A stretch of 64,000 nt of DNA from Hoylesella buccalis ATCC 35310. GTDB lineage: Bacteria; Bacteroidota; Bacteroidia; Bacteroidales; Bacteroidaceae. Positions within the stretch are counted from its first letter, which is position 1, and every line of letters begins with the position of its first letter. A program made the position numbers and the translations under genes. Shown piece by piece: positions 26,653 to 35,565 of this stretch. The DNA lies in assembly GCF_025151385.1 (NCBI RefSeq), contig NZ_CP102287.1, positions 434,001-498,000 on the forward strand. The letters run 5' to 3'. A model generated the notes under the pieces. It was not told where the DNA came from. It saw only the letters and a program-made list of their open reading frames with translations, and did not search any database.

Positions 26653-26977
26653 TCTTACTGACAGTTAAAACTACTATAAAGGCTGGTTCTATAAATTACC
26701 ACCGCACATAGTCATTAAATGTTTATGAAATACGTTTTGTTATCTTTTGGCTTCTTTTTATATAAAACAGGCTGCGCCTCAACAATTCAAACAAGTTTGA
26801 TTGTATTCGGCTTGCTCCGTTTTTTTGTTCAAAATGTAAGTTCGTTCAGTCGTGTAGCTCGCTACACTCCTTTACTCTCTTGCATTTTGACCTCAAAAAT
26901 AAGCTCAAAATCTAACAAAGCTAATTTATAGAACCAGCCTAAAGAGAGTCTGCTGATGTAGTTCGGTTACGTATTGC
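26653..26977. other. intergenic region occupied by a MITE-like element
   Basis: Most of this 325-base gap is the element at 26681-26939. An open frame at 26719-26931 lies wholly inside it and I do not consider it a gene. Inside is also a perfect short hairpin, GTGTAGC/GCTACAC, at about 26852-26867. Confidence 0.6.
26681..26939. mobile_element. MITE-like element with 18-bp terminal inverted repeats
   Basis: GGCTGGTTCTATAAATTA (26681-26698) is the exact complement of the sequence at 26922-26939. The flanks are TAAA on both sides (26677-26680 and 26940-26943), a candidate 4-bp target duplication. The arms go on pairing imperfectly further in (GTTATCTTTTGG with GTTAGATTTTGAG), so the element could fold into a long hairpin. 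There is no transposase, so it would need one in trans. A central segment resembles the 66-bp repeats near ftsY (both carry GCCTCA, CAAGT and TATTCGGCT). Confidence 0.75.
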
Positions 26978-27838
26978 ATGGCAGATTCTCTTTTTCAATT
27001 TCATCATTCAATGCCAACAAGAAAAAGAAGAAAGCGAGTCAGAAAGAAACGCACACGATTCTTTGGTAGATGTCCCCGACGGGCCGTTTGGGTAGGGGGC
27101 ATTGTCTTTGCACTACTCTATATGTGGGCATTCTATGAGTTTTTTGTAAGTCCTACCGGGTTCAGGTGGCGCGCACTTTATGGTGATGCTGACTACCCCG
27201 CAGGTTATGAGATACATGGTATCGACATCTCTCACTATCAAGGTGACATCCATTGGCAACTGTTGCGCAATGGTATGATAGGAGGGTGCCCGCTCAGGTT
27301 TGTCATGATCAAGGCAACAGAGGGTGCCGACAAACTGGATGACAATTTCAACGACAACTTTTATAATGCGCGCGAACATGGTTTTATCAGGGGGGCATAC
27401 CATTTTTGGAGCAACCATTCGTCGGCCAGAGATCAGGCATACTATTTTTTGAAGCAGGTACATCTGGAAGATGGTGACCTGCCGCCGGTATTGGATGTTG
27501 AACACAAACCTAAAGACCAGAGCGTTGAAGACTTTCAACGAGATATCCTCACCTGGTTGCACATCGTCGAAGACAAGTACCATGTAAAGCCCATGATTTA
27601 TACCTATTATAAATTTAAGGACGAATATCTGGGCGCACCCGTTTTTGATGATTATCCCTATTGGATAGCCCATTACTATGTTGAGAAGGTGACCTACAAA
27701 GGCAAGTGGAAATTCTGGCAGCATACTGATGCCGGAAAACTGCCCGGTATCAAAGGATTCGTTGACTTGAATGTCTACAACGGCTCGTTTTACGATTTGA
27801 AGCAGATGACCATTGGTCGCCAAAAGGTAACTTGGTGA
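26978..27838 (+). CDS. membrane-anchored GH25 lysozyme-type muramidase
   Basis: This 286-residue protein has a very basic N-terminus (residues 14-35), one membrane segment (about 36-57, VWVGGIVFALLYMWAFYEFF) and a glycoside hydrolase family 25 domain. Family hallmarks are GIDISHYQG (Asp83), MIKATEGADKLD, GAYHFW and the catalytic DVE in PVLDVEHKP. GH25 enzymes cut the beta-1,4 bond of peptidoglycan. The basic residues before the segment suggest it is anchored in the inner membrane with the enzyme in the periplasm, so it is more likely a wall-remodelling enzyme than a phage lysin. There are no phage genes nearby. Confidence 0.9.
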   Translation: MADSLFQFHHSMPTRKRRKRVRKKRTRFFGRCPRRAVWVGGIVFALLYMWAFYEFFVSPTGFRWRALYGDADYPAGYEIHGIDISHYQGDIHWQLLRNGMIGGCPLRFVMIKATEGADKLDDNFNDNFYNAREHGFIRGAYHFWSNHSSARDQAYYFLKQVHLEDGDLPPVLDVEHKPKDQSVEDFQRDILTWLHIVEDKYHVKPMIYTYYKFKDEYLGAPVFDDYPYWIAHYYVEKVTYKGKWKFWQHTDAGKLPGIKGFVDLNVYNGSFYDLKQMTIGRQKVTW

Positions 27839-28146
27839 ACATGGGGATGTGTCAAACAGCTCGATGCAATCGACGCTCTATCATGGCCATCGTTCAATGA
27901 TTTTTCATACCTTTGAGCCTCGAAAGGGCGATTGACAAGTAAAATAATATTATTGAAAAATATTGACAAGTATTTTAGAATAACCAACTAAAAACCGTAC
28001 AGCTATTTGAAGGCCAGCCAATCTCTATGACTTTAGGCGTCAAAGTCAATCCTATTGAAGGCCAAACCCATTGACTTTGAGGGACAAAGTCAATGAGTTT
28101 GAACATGCATCTGTATTCTGTTCGTAATCAGCTGGTTTCTATATAG
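27839..28146. other. intergenic region with CAAAGTCA-type hairpins
   Basis: No gene is supported in these 308 bases between convergent genes. CATTGACTTTG (28069-28079) and CAAAGTCAATG (28085-28095) form a perfect 11-bp hairpin with a 5-base loop, and a second TGACTTT/AAAGTCA pair lies just upstream (about 28028-28048). These may serve as terminators for the GH25 and prmA genes and belong to a dispersed repeat family. Confidence 0.6.
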
Positions 28147-29010
28147 TTACTGTTTGATGAATGTCAAGCAGCACCAGTGGTTATCTGTTTTTTGGCTTGT
28201 CTTTACTAATCCTAATGTGTTGGCTTTTTCGTCAAGCAATTTTACATCTTCCTCATAAAAGCCACTGATGATCAATATCGAGTCAGCATTCATTATTTCC
28301 AGATAAGCGGTCATGTCGTTCAGAAGAATGTTGCGGTTGATGTTGGCCAACACCACGTCAAATACCCCCGACACATGCGATAAAACGTGTGCGTCACCAT
28401 GAAAAACCTCGATGTTGTCGACCTCATTGATAGCAGCATTGTGTTGGGTGTTTTCCACACTCCACTCGTCGATATCGAAGCCAACGACCGCCTCTGCGCC
28501 CAGTTTAAGGGCGGCGATGCCCAAAATGCCCGTGCCGCATCCACAGTCCAGAACCCGTTTTCCTTTCAGTGACAGCTGTAGCATGGCTCCAATCATCATG
28601 CGAGTAGTTTCGTGAGTTCCCGTGCCAAAGGCTTGTTTTGCTTCGATTCCGATGTTGATGAGCGAGTCACCGTCGGGCTTCTTCCCAGCTCTTGCATCAT
28701 AAACCAGCACCTGGTTGTCAATGTTGATGGGTGCGAACCCCATGTTTTCCCAGGCCTCGTTCCAGTTTTTGTCTTCTGTATCGGAAAGCGTGTAGGTGAT
28801 GTTGACGCCTTCTAAGGGAAAGGTGTCAAGCACTTGCTTCAAGCTGTTGGGGTCCAGTAAGTCTGCGGGAATGTATCCTTTGAGTCCATCTTGAGTGTCT
28901 TCAAACGACTCAAAGCCAATTTCTCCCATCAAATCAGGTAACAGGTCTTTGGCAATTTGCGTAAGCTCCGGCGTACAGGCTATTTTAAAGTCTGCTATCT
29001 TATATTTCAT
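28147..29010 (-). CDS. prmA: ribosomal protein L11 methyltransferase
   Basis: This 287-residue SAM-dependent enzyme trimethylates ribosomal protein L11. Class I methyltransferase motif I is VLDCGCGTGILGIAALKLGAEAVVGFDID. The substrate-contact region AFGTGTHETTRMM upstream of it is characteristic of PrmA. The post-I motif NIN (VLANINRNILL) fits the methyl-acceptor site. The length is typical. The gene is divergent from the Tyr/Trp-rich protein and has its own promoter. Confidence 0.95.
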   Translation of the reverse strand: MKYKIADFKIACTPELTQIAKDLLPDLMGEIGFESFEDTQDGLKGYIPADLLDPNSLKQVLDTFPLEGVNITYTLSDTEDKNWNEAWENMGFAPINIDNQVLVYDARAGKKPDGDSLINIGIEAKQAFGTGTHETTRMMIGAMLQLSLKGKRVLDCGCGTGILGIAALKLGAEAVVGFDIDEWSVENTQHNAAINEVDNIEVFHGDAHVLSHVSGVFDVVLANINRNILLNDMTAYLEIMNADSILIISGFYEEDVKLLDEKANTLGLVKTSQKTDNHWCCLTFIKQ

Positions 29011-29032
29011 ATTCTTAACGTAAAAGATGCCA

Positions 29033-29040
29033 CAAAGGTA
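29033..29040 (-). promoter_or_regulatory. -7 promoter element of prmA
   Basis: CAAAGGTA reads TACCTTTG on the minus strand, an exact TAnnTTTG element, 23 bases before the prmA ATG at 29010. This implies a very short leader. Confidence 0.65.
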
Positions 29041-29082
29041 TAAAAAATAGGGAAAAACCTATCCATAGTTAGGGAATTTCCT

Positions 29083-29113
29083 TATATTTGCATAAACATA
29101 TTTGATATATTTG
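29083..29113 (+). promoter_or_regulatory. two tandem -7 elements upstream of the Tyr/Trp-rich protein gene
   Basis: TATATTTG occurs at 29083-29090 and again at 29106-29113, 23 bases apart, both exact TAnnTTTG. The second overlaps the region before the ATG at 29151, which is why I reject the in-frame GTG at 29118 as a start. Confidence 0.65.
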
Positions 29114-29150
29114 CATTGTGGAAAAGCATATATTAGAAAGGAGTAACAAG

Positions 29151-30182
29151 ATGAAAAAGCTCATATTATTCACCCTATTGTTGGGAATGATGCCCTATAA
29201 GATGTTGGCACAGGACGATATGTACATTCTTCCGTCTAACTTGCCTACCGTTAAGAAGCCAAAGGTGCGAACGAATGATCGTGAAGTGACTTATAGTGGC
29301 AGCGACCGTGATGTAGACGAATATAATCGTCATGGTAAGTATTGGAGTCATTATCAGAAGATAGGAACGGACAATCGTGGCAACGATGTCATCGAATTTC
29401 AGAAGGGTAGAGGGGTTTATCCCGACTCTACCTACATCGACACCACTTTTGTCGGCAAGTATTATGATACGATGGTCGATGGTGATGACTTTGAATATAC
29501 AAGTCGGATGAGCCGCTGGGACGGCTATTATAATCCGTGGTTCTACAGCAGCTATCGTTGGAGAGCCTATCCTTATTGGCGTGCCGGTTGGGGTTTTTAC
29601 GATCCGTGGTATGACCCATGGTATTATGGTTATACTGGGTTCTACGATCCCTGGTACAGTTCTTGGTATGGTGGCTATTATGGTTTCTACGATCCATGGT
29701 ACAATCCTTGGTATTATGGCTATAGCGGATGGTATGGTTCATATTACGGAGGCTGGTATAACTATCCGTATGGCGGGTATGGTAGAGGCTATGCACGTGT
29801 ATACGAAGGCAACCCCCGTGGCTTGACCGGAAACAGAACCTGGAGATTTGGCGGCAGCGGAGATACATACAGTACAGGGCGATTCGCTCGTGGAACGACA
29901 AATCGCAACAGACAGCCAGGGAGTACTTATACAACCCGCAGTAGACGTAACAGGTCGTTCGGTGGCAGAACCGATACGCCTCGTTCCAATTCGATCGGCA
30001 CTCGCAGTAACAGTAGCTTTGGTAATTCCACCAGGTCTACACCAAGTTATAACAGCGGTAGCTTTGGTGGCACACGTTCTTCCGGTAGCGGCTTTGGTGG
30101 CACACGTTCTTCCGGTGGCGGTTTTGGCGGCGGACACTCTTCCGGCGGTGGCGGCGGCCACTTTGGTGGAGGTAGAAGGTAA
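29151..30182 (+). CDS. secreted Tyr/Trp/Gly-rich repetitive protein
   Basis: This 343-residue protein has a signal peptide (MKKLILFTLLLGMMPYKMLAQ). A moderately ordinary region follows, then about 100 residues dominated by Tyr, Trp, Gly, Asp and Pro with repeated FYDPWY blocks. The C-terminal third is Ser/Thr/Arg/Gly-rich and ends in glycine repeats (FGGTRSSG, FGGGHSSGGGGG). I do not recognise a named family. Composition suggests a low-complexity surface or cell-envelope protein. The ATG at 29151 gives a clean signal peptide; the GTG at 29118 would lie at the promoter. The OmpP1-like gene begins 22 bases after the stop, so the pair may form an operon. Confidence 0.8.
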   Translation: MKKLILFTLLLGMMPYKMLAQDDMYILPSNLPTVKKPKVRTNDREVTYSGSDRDVDEYNRHGKYWSHYQKIGTDNRGNDVIEFQKGRGVYPDSTYIDTTFVGKYYDTMVDGDDFEYTSRMSRWDGYYNPWFYSSYRWRAYPYWRAGWGFYDPWYDPWYYGYTGFYDPWYSSWYGGYYGFYDPWYNPWYYGYSGWYGSYYGGWYNYPYGGYGRGYARVYEGNPRGLTGNRTWRFGGSGDTYSTGRFARGTTNRNRQPGSTYTTRSRRNRSFGGRTDTPRSNSIGTRSNSSFGNSTRSTPSYNSGSFGGTRSSGSGFGGTRSSGGGFGGGHSSGGGGGHFGGGRR

Positions 30183-30203
30183 AGAATAACACGAATATAA
30201 AAG

Positions 30204-31769
30204 ATGAGACAAATGAAGACAAAATATTGCCTGATGGCGGTCATGATGTTCATGTCGGCATCACTGACAGCACAAGAAACTTATCAAGATACGAAACTGA
30301 TTGACAACGACCTCAATGGTACGGCTCGGTATGTAGGTATGGGTGGCGCTTTGGAGGCGCTGGGTGCGGATATATCCACGATTAGTACTAACCCAGCAGG
30401 GATTGGGTTGTTCCGTTCTGGGCAGGTTACTGTATCTGGGGGAATGGTCACTCAGCAAGGTGAAACCACTACGCCCTCTATAAGCAACATCAATGTTAGT
30501 TTCAATGGTAACAAGACCAATGCCAGCTTTGACCAAATAGGGTTGGTTTACTCAATGCGTACAGGCTGGAACGAATATGTGAACATTGCGTTTAATTACC
30601 ACAAGAGTCGTAATTTTGACCAGATTCTAACGGCTGTAAACACGCTATCGCAAGCCTCACAGAATAAACTGTCGGCGATGAAGTATCCGTATGCTAACGA
30701 CTATAATTGGAATGGCGTGGATGCCAACTATGCCAGTTTGATGGCTCCTATCAAGGATTCTAATGGCAAACAGACAGGCATGGACTATCTTGATGGTACG
30801 GCCTATGTGTTTGGACAGTATCAAAAAGGATACATTGGTGAGTATAGCTTAAATCTAAGCGGCAACTTTAACAATCGGGTGTACCTTGGATTGACTTTTG
30901 GCTTGCACGACGTGAACTATCGTAGCAACAGCTATTACACGGAGAATTTGGAGCTTAACACAGTAATGGGAATGTGGGAAGACCTGCGAATAGATGGTAC
31001 TGGTGTTGATCTCAAGGCTGGTGCTATCTTCCTACCCATAGAAAACTCTCCATTCCGTATAGGAGCATATATCCACACGCCTACCATGTACAGCTTACAT
31101 CTAAAAGGTGCAAATGATATGACCATGGGCGCTGGGCTGGACAGGGTAGACAAAGGGCAAAGCTCAGATTATGACTTCAAGGTATACACACCTTGGAAGT
31201 TTGGTTTGAGCCTGGGACATACCATTGGCAGAGAGCTGGCCTTGGGTGCAACCTACGAGTATGCTGACTATGGCACAATCGATAATCGCGTGAACAACGG
31301 TGGTTATTATGACCCTGTAGATGGTGGCTATTATGATGACTCTTATAGTGATGGTGGCATGAACGACCATACCAAAGCAACCCTGAAAGGAGTGAGTACA
31401 GTGAAATTGGGCGCGGAATACAAACCGCATCCAAGTTGGGCTGTTCGTCTGGGGTATAACTATTTGAGTCCGATGTTTAGCAAGGACGGTTTTCGTGACG
31501 GTAGTATTTCCTCGCCAGGAAACGCATACGCCACCTCAACCGACTACACCAACTGGGAAAGTACCAACCGCATTACCTGCGGATTGGGTTACTCAGTCAA
31601 GAAATTCTTTGTAGATTTGGCCTATCAGTATACACAGACCAATGGCGATTTTTATCCATTCATGAGTTACCGTTCTAAAACAAACAAGCAAGAGGACTGT
31701 ATCGCCGATGCTGTAAGCGTTAGCCACAAGCGCCATCAGCTGTTGCTCACATTGGGCTATCGCTTCTGA
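30204..31769 (+). CDS. OmpP1/FadL-family outer-membrane protein
   Basis: This 521-residue protein has a signal peptide (MRQMKTKYCLMAVMMFMSASLTAQ) and the FadL/OmpP1 opening TARYVGMGGALEALGADISTISTNPAGIG, where the NPA(G) segment is the family hallmark. The rest is beta-barrel-like and ends in Phe (LLTLGYRF). FadL-type proteins carry hydrophobic molecules across the outer membrane; relatives in this phylum are sometimes labelled hemin receptors without proof. An in-frame ATG at 30213 is an equally good start. It ends at a large inverted repeat. Confidence 0.88.
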   Translation: MRQMKTKYCLMAVMMFMSASLTAQETYQDTKLIDNDLNGTARYVGMGGALEALGADISTISTNPAGIGLFRSGQVTVSGGMVTQQGETTTPSISNINVSFNGNKTNASFDQIGLVYSMRTGWNEYVNIAFNYHKSRNFDQILTAVNTLSQASQNKLSAMKYPYANDYNWNGVDANYASLMAPIKDSNGKQTGMDYLDGTAYVFGQYQKGYIGEYSLNLSGNFNNRVYLGLTFGLHDVNYRSNSYYTENLELNTVMGMWEDLRIDGTGVDLKAGAIFLPIENSPFRIGAYIHTPTMYSLHLKGANDMTMGAGLDRVDKGQSSDYDFKVYTPWKFGLSLGHTIGRELALGATYEYADYGTIDNRVNNGGYYDPVDGGYYDDSYSDGGMNDHTKATLKGVSTVKLGAEYKPHPSWAVRLGYNYLSPMFSKDGFRDGSISSPGNAYATSTDYTNWESTNRITCGLGYSVKKFFVDLAYQYTQTNGDFYPFMSYRSKTNKQEDCIADAVSVSHKRHQLLLTLGYRF

Positions 31770-31790
31770 TACAAGCAACCATTTATATAG

Positions 31791-31828
31791 CAAGAAGGGC
31801 TCAACTGTAATAAGTTGAGCCCTTCTTG
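31791..31828 (+). terminator. strong hairpin after the OmpP1-like gene
   Basis: CAAGAAGGGCTCAACT (31791-31806) pairs perfectly with AGTTGAGCCCTTCTTG (31813-31828), a 16-bp stem with a 6-base loop. No T-run follows, but its place 22 bases after a stop between convergent genes fits a terminator. Confidence 0.75.
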
Positions 31829-31874
31829 GTACAGGTGGGTTGAGGTAGGGTGGCCCAATTGATGTCAGGCCCAT

Positions 31875-31897
31875 GGGCAAGTATTTCGTACTTGCCC
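31875..31897 (-). terminator. hairpin after the MFS gene
   Basis: GGGCAAGTA (31875-31883) and TACTTGCCC (31889-31897) form a perfect 9-bp stem with loop TTTCG, 14 bases beyond the stop of the minus-strand MFS gene. No T-run is present. Confidence 0.55.
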
Positions 31898-31910
31898 AGT
31901 GCTATCACTC

Positions 31911-33326
31911 CTACTTTTGGATGTTTGGTTGTTCCAAGCCATAACCTTTCTTCTTGTCAAGGGCTTTCAACAGGAATCCCAAGACAAGAGCGATTACGCC
32001 CAAAGAGGCGAATACCAACATGGGTACGGTGTAGTTGTACTTCAATGGGTCGGTAACACCAGGGTTGGATGAACGCAACACAGAACCAATGATCATGGGG
32101 AAGGCATAAAGACCGATGTTCTGAATCCAGAAAATCAATGCGTATGCCGAACCAATGAGTTTGTCATCAATCAGCTTTGGAACAGAAGGCCACAGTGCAG
32201 CCGGAACCAATGAGAACGAAATGCCTAACAAGATGATGGCGGCATAGGTAATGATGACGCTTTGTGTGGCTGGTACGACGAACGCAAACACAAGGTGGCA
32301 TATCACCATGAGCAACGCGCCTAAGATGAGCATGGACGCTCCTTTACCTTTGCGGTCGAGGAAATTGCCTAAGAAAGGAGTGACGGCAGCGGCACCTAAT
32401 GGAAATACGAAGAACACCATACCTGCTTGTTCGGCCGTAAAGTTAAGGTTGCATTGCAACATGTTGATGGCGTATTTTTGGAAAGGGAAGATGGCTGAAT
32501 AGTAAAGAACGCAGAGTAGCGCCACAATCCAGAACATTTTCAGTGATAATATCTTTCCAATGTCCGACACTTTGAATGGATCATCTTTCTCTTCTTCCAC
32601 GCCTTGTGCATCCAACTTCTTGTCCATGAAACCATAAACAATAAAGCATATCAAACCAATAATCAGTAAAAGAAGCTCGTAAGCGACAGGCCGTGAAACG
32701 TCGATTGGATGGATAGAGGCGATGGCTGGCGAAGCAATGACAACCACGGCGACACCCACACGGGCAATAGCCATTTCGATTCCCATGGCCAACGCCATTT
32801 CTTTACCCTTAAACCACTTCACAATACCACGCGAAACCGTGATACCAGCCATTTCAGCTCCACAACCAAAAATCATGAATCCGATGGCTGATAGTTTGGC
32901 TGAGGCTGGCATGCCATCATAAAATGGTGTAACATTCCAGGCCGAGAGCGGCAGGTTCAAATTGTTATCAAACCATACCTTCAGACTGCTTGCTTCGAAA
33001 CCTTCTGTCAATGCGTAATAGTTGATGGAAGCACCAACTACCATGACGGCACCTGAAAGAATGGCTGTGAAGCGCACACCCATCTTATCCAGGATGATAC
33101 CTGCGAAAATGAGGAAGAATACAAATACGTTCAAGAATGGTTCAGAACCCGCAAAACGGCCGTAGGCTATAGGGTCCCAACCGTGTTGTGTTTGTAAAAA
33201 TTCTTGTAAAGGCGACAGAATGTCAACGAAGATGTAGGCAAAGAACATTGCCGATGCCAGTAATACCAGGGCAGTCCAGCGCCATGCTGGAGAGTCACTC
33301 AGTTTCTTTTGAAATGTTTCAACCAT
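31911..33326 (-). CDS. MFS transporter
   Basis: This 471-residue protein has about 12 hydrophobic segments and belongs to the major facilitator superfamily. Features include the loop after helix 2 (DKMGVRFTAIL), which matches the MFS signature, a central charged loop (MDKKLDAQGVEEEKDDPFK) and a second matching loop (DRKGKGASML). The substrate cannot be told from the sequence. It lies last in the pyrG-yidC-peptidase-MFS series on the minus strand, 65 bases after the S9 peptidase gene, so a role in uptake of peptidase products is possible but only inferred. Confidence 0.85.
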   Translation of the reverse strand: MVETFQKKLSDSPAWRWTALVLLASAMFFAYIFVDILSPLQEFLQTQHGWDPIAYGRFAGSEPFLNVFVFFLIFAGIILDKMGVRFTAILSGAVMVVGASINYYALTEGFEASSLKVWFDNNLNLPLSAWNVTPFYDGMPASAKLSAIGFMIFGCGAEMAGITVSRGIVKWFKGKEMALAMGIEMAIARVGVAVVVIASPAIASIHPIDVSRPVAYELLLLIIGLICFIVYGFMDKKLDAQGVEEEKDDPFKVSDIGKILSLKMFWIVALLCVLYYSAIFPFQKYAINMLQCNLNFTAEQAGMVFFVFPLGAAAVTPFLGNFLDRKGKGASMLILGALLMVICHLVFAFVVPATQSVIITYAAIILLGISFSLVPAALWPSVPKLIDDKLIGSAYALIFWIQNIGLYAFPMIIGSVLRSSNPGVTDPLKYNYTVPMLVFASLGVIALVLGFLLKALDKKKGYGLEQPNIQK

Positions 33327-33391
33327 TATAGTGAGTTTTTAAGTTATTGAGTTTTAAAGTTTTTTTTAGTTGACGAGTTGGCACAAGGGCA

Positions 33392-35560
33392 TTATTTCTT
33401 CAGCCAGCGGTCTAACCAGTTGAAGAAAGTGCGTTGCCAAAGAATGCCATTTTGTGGTTTCAGCACCCAGTGGTTCTCATCGGGGAAGATAAGTAGTTCG
33501 GCTGGAATGCCACGCAAACGGGCGGCATTGAAGGCTCCCATGCCTTGATTGGCGTTGATACGATAATCCTTTTCACCATGTATGCAGAGGATAGGCGTGT
33601 CCCATTTATCAACAAACTGATGAGGACTGTTCTGGTATGTACGCTTTGCATTGGCTGTTTGGTCTTTGTTCCAGTAGGCATCTTCGTATTCCCAGTTGGA
33701 GAACCAGGCCTCTTCGGTGTCAGTATACATGCTCTCGAGGTTGAATGCACCATCGTGAGAGATGAAACATTTGAATCGTTTGTCATGATGACCGGCAAGA
33801 TAATAAACCGAGAATCCACCGAAAGAGGCGCCAACAGCTCCCAATCGGTCTTTGTCCACGTAGGGAAGATTGTTTGCTGCGTCGTCGATGGCCGATAGAT
33901 AATCGTTCATACATTGTCCTGTCCAATCGCCAGAAATCTCTTCGTTCCATGCCGAACCGAAGCCAGGAAGACCACGACGGTTTGGTGCAACAACGATATA
34001 GCCGTGTGCTGCCATGATTTGTAAGTTCCATCTATAGCTCCAGAACTGACTGACTGGGCTTTGAGGACCACCTTCACAGAACAGCAGAGTAGGGTATTTC
34101 TTGTTGGCATCGAAGTGTGGAGGAAGAACGATCCAGCTGAGCATGTCCTTGCCATCTGTTGTCTTTGTCCAACGCTCTTCAACTTTTCCAATGGCCAATT
34201 GATCAAAGATATGTTTGTTTTCATCTGTTATTTGTGTCACTTGTGAACGCTTTTCCTTCTTTGACGGAGTGAGAACAAACAAATCATCTGGGTGTGACAT
34301 CGAGTGGCGCGTAACGAGTAGCTGTCCCTTACGGCCCAACAGCTGTAGGCTACCGTAGTCGTATTGTCCATCAGTGAGTTGTTTGATTTGGCCTTTCAGG
34401 TTGGTTTGATAGACATGTGTCTTGCCATGCCATACACCAATGAAGTAGAATGTGTTGTTATCATTGCCCCAGCAATATGCGTCAACATTGCTGTCAAACT
34501 GTTCGGTGACATAGTTTTTCGTTCCATCCGCAAGTGTATAGACGCACAAGCGGTTGCGGTCGCTCTCATAACCATTGTGCGCCATGCTCTGCCAAGCAAT
34601 GTATTTGCCGTTCGAAGAGAACTGAGGATTGGTGTCGTAACCAACATTCATATCGCCTGGTTGATGATTCACCGCTTGATTCTTCATCGATTTTGTGGCA
34701 TCGATGGCAGGTTCTTTGTAGCCAGATGGCTTGCAAAGGTTTTTGGTTTTGCCTGTTGCAACATCATATAAGTAGATGTCTGTATCGGTGGAAATGGCGT
34801 ATTGCACACCTTCTTTCTTACGGCATGTGTAAGCAATTGACTTAGAATCGGGGCTCCAAGCAAGCTGTTCTGTTCCTCCGAAAGGAGCGGTTGGGCACTC
34901 GAAAGGCTCGCCTTGCAAAATGTCTATGTCATCATTGATTCTTGAACCGTCAAAGTCTGCCACGAAAGGATGTGCGATTGTTTCAACATAGTGATCCCAA
35001 TGGCGGTAGTTCATGTCAGTAGCGAGTCGCCCTGTAGCCAGTGGAAGGTCAGCAGGATTGGCTTGAATGGTGCCATGATAGGGAAGTGACTTGATGAGGA
35101 TGACTTTTCTTTCGTCTGGTGAAAACTTGAATCCTTCAATGTCCACGCTGCTGTTTGTGAGCTGTTTTCGGTCACTTCCGTCGGCATTCATTGACCAAAG
35201 CTGGCCTCCTGTGATGAAAGCGATGCGTCGTCCCTGATCAATCCATGCGCCATCTGTTTCGCTTTGCTGTCCTGTTGTGAGCTGACGTTTGTTTTTTCCG
35301 TCTGCATCCATGACGAACAGCATCTGCTGACTTTTGTTTTGTTTCACACTGTAGTAGCCTACTTGGTAGACAACTTGTTTGCCATCTGGTGAAGCTGTGG
35401 CACCACCAATGCGTCCCATGGCCCATAAGGCTTCTGGTGTCATGAGGTCACTGCCCACTTTGAATGTTGCGTTTTGATCTTTCACGGTGTTCTGTGCATT
35501 TGCAAAACTGCCGCCAAACAAGAGGGCGACAGTTGCTAAAAGGAGTGTTGTTTTTTTCAT
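33392..35560 (-). CDS. secreted S9-family dipeptidyl peptidase (DPP5-like)
   Basis: This 722-residue serine peptidase has a signal peptide ending SFANAQ, an N-terminal beta-propeller with PD40/WD40-like repeats (GGATASPDGKQVVY, SPDERKVILI) and a C-terminal prolyl-oligopeptidase domain. The catalytic triad is Ser579 (GASFGG), Asp665 (EKDYRIN) and His697 (DENHWV). The block FCEGGPQSPVSQFWSYRWNL and following residues resembles the periplasmic dipeptidyl-peptidase 5 of Porphyromonas. It would release dipeptides in the periplasm for uptake, in a peptide-using lifestyle. yidC ends five bases before its start. Confidence 0.87.
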   Translation of the reverse strand: MKKTTLLLATVALLFGGSFANAQNTVKDQNATFKVGSDLMTPEALWAMGRIGGATASPDGKQVVYQVGYYSVKQNKSQQMLFVMDADGKNKRQLTTGQQSETDGAWIDQGRRIAFITGGQLWSMNADGSDRKQLTNSSVDIEGFKFSPDERKVILIKSLPYHGTIQANPADLPLATGRLATDMNYRHWDHYVETIAHPFVADFDGSRINDDIDILQGEPFECPTAPFGGTEQLAWSPDSKSIAYTCRKKEGVQYAISTDTDIYLYDVATGKTKNLCKPSGYKEPAIDATKSMKNQAVNHQPGDMNVGYDTNPQFSSNGKYIAWQSMAHNGYESDRNRLCVYTLADGTKNYVTEQFDSNVDAYCWGNDNNTFYFIGVWHGKTHVYQTNLKGQIKQLTDGQYDYGSLQLLGRKGQLLVTRHSMSHPDDLFVLTPSKKEKRSQVTQITDENKHIFDQLAIGKVEERWTKTTDGKDMLSWIVLPPHFDANKKYPTLLFCEGGPQSPVSQFWSYRWNLQIMAAHGYIVVAPNRRGLPGFGSAWNEEISGDWTGQCMNDYLSAIDDAANNLPYVDKDRLGAVGASFGGFSVYYLAGHHDKRFKCFISHDGAFNLESMYTDTEEAWFSNWEYEDAYWNKDQTANAKRTYQNSPHQFVDKWDTPILCIHGEKDYRINANQGMGAFNAARLRGIPAELLIFPDENHWVLKPQNGILWQRTFFNWLDRWLKK

Positions 35561-35565
35561 CCCTA

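Noticed and set aside
26719-26931. 70-codon frame in the gap after pfp
   Set aside because: It lies wholly inside the MITE-like element and part of it matches the intergenic repeat family.
26978-27838. Phage endolysin
   Set aside because: The GH25 protein has an N-terminal membrane anchor and no holin, capsid or integrase genes are near, so a host wall enzyme is more likely.
29118-29150. GTG start 33 bases upstream for the Tyr/Trp-rich protein
   Set aside because: It lies at the second promoter element and would place extra residues before a normal signal peptide starting at 29151.
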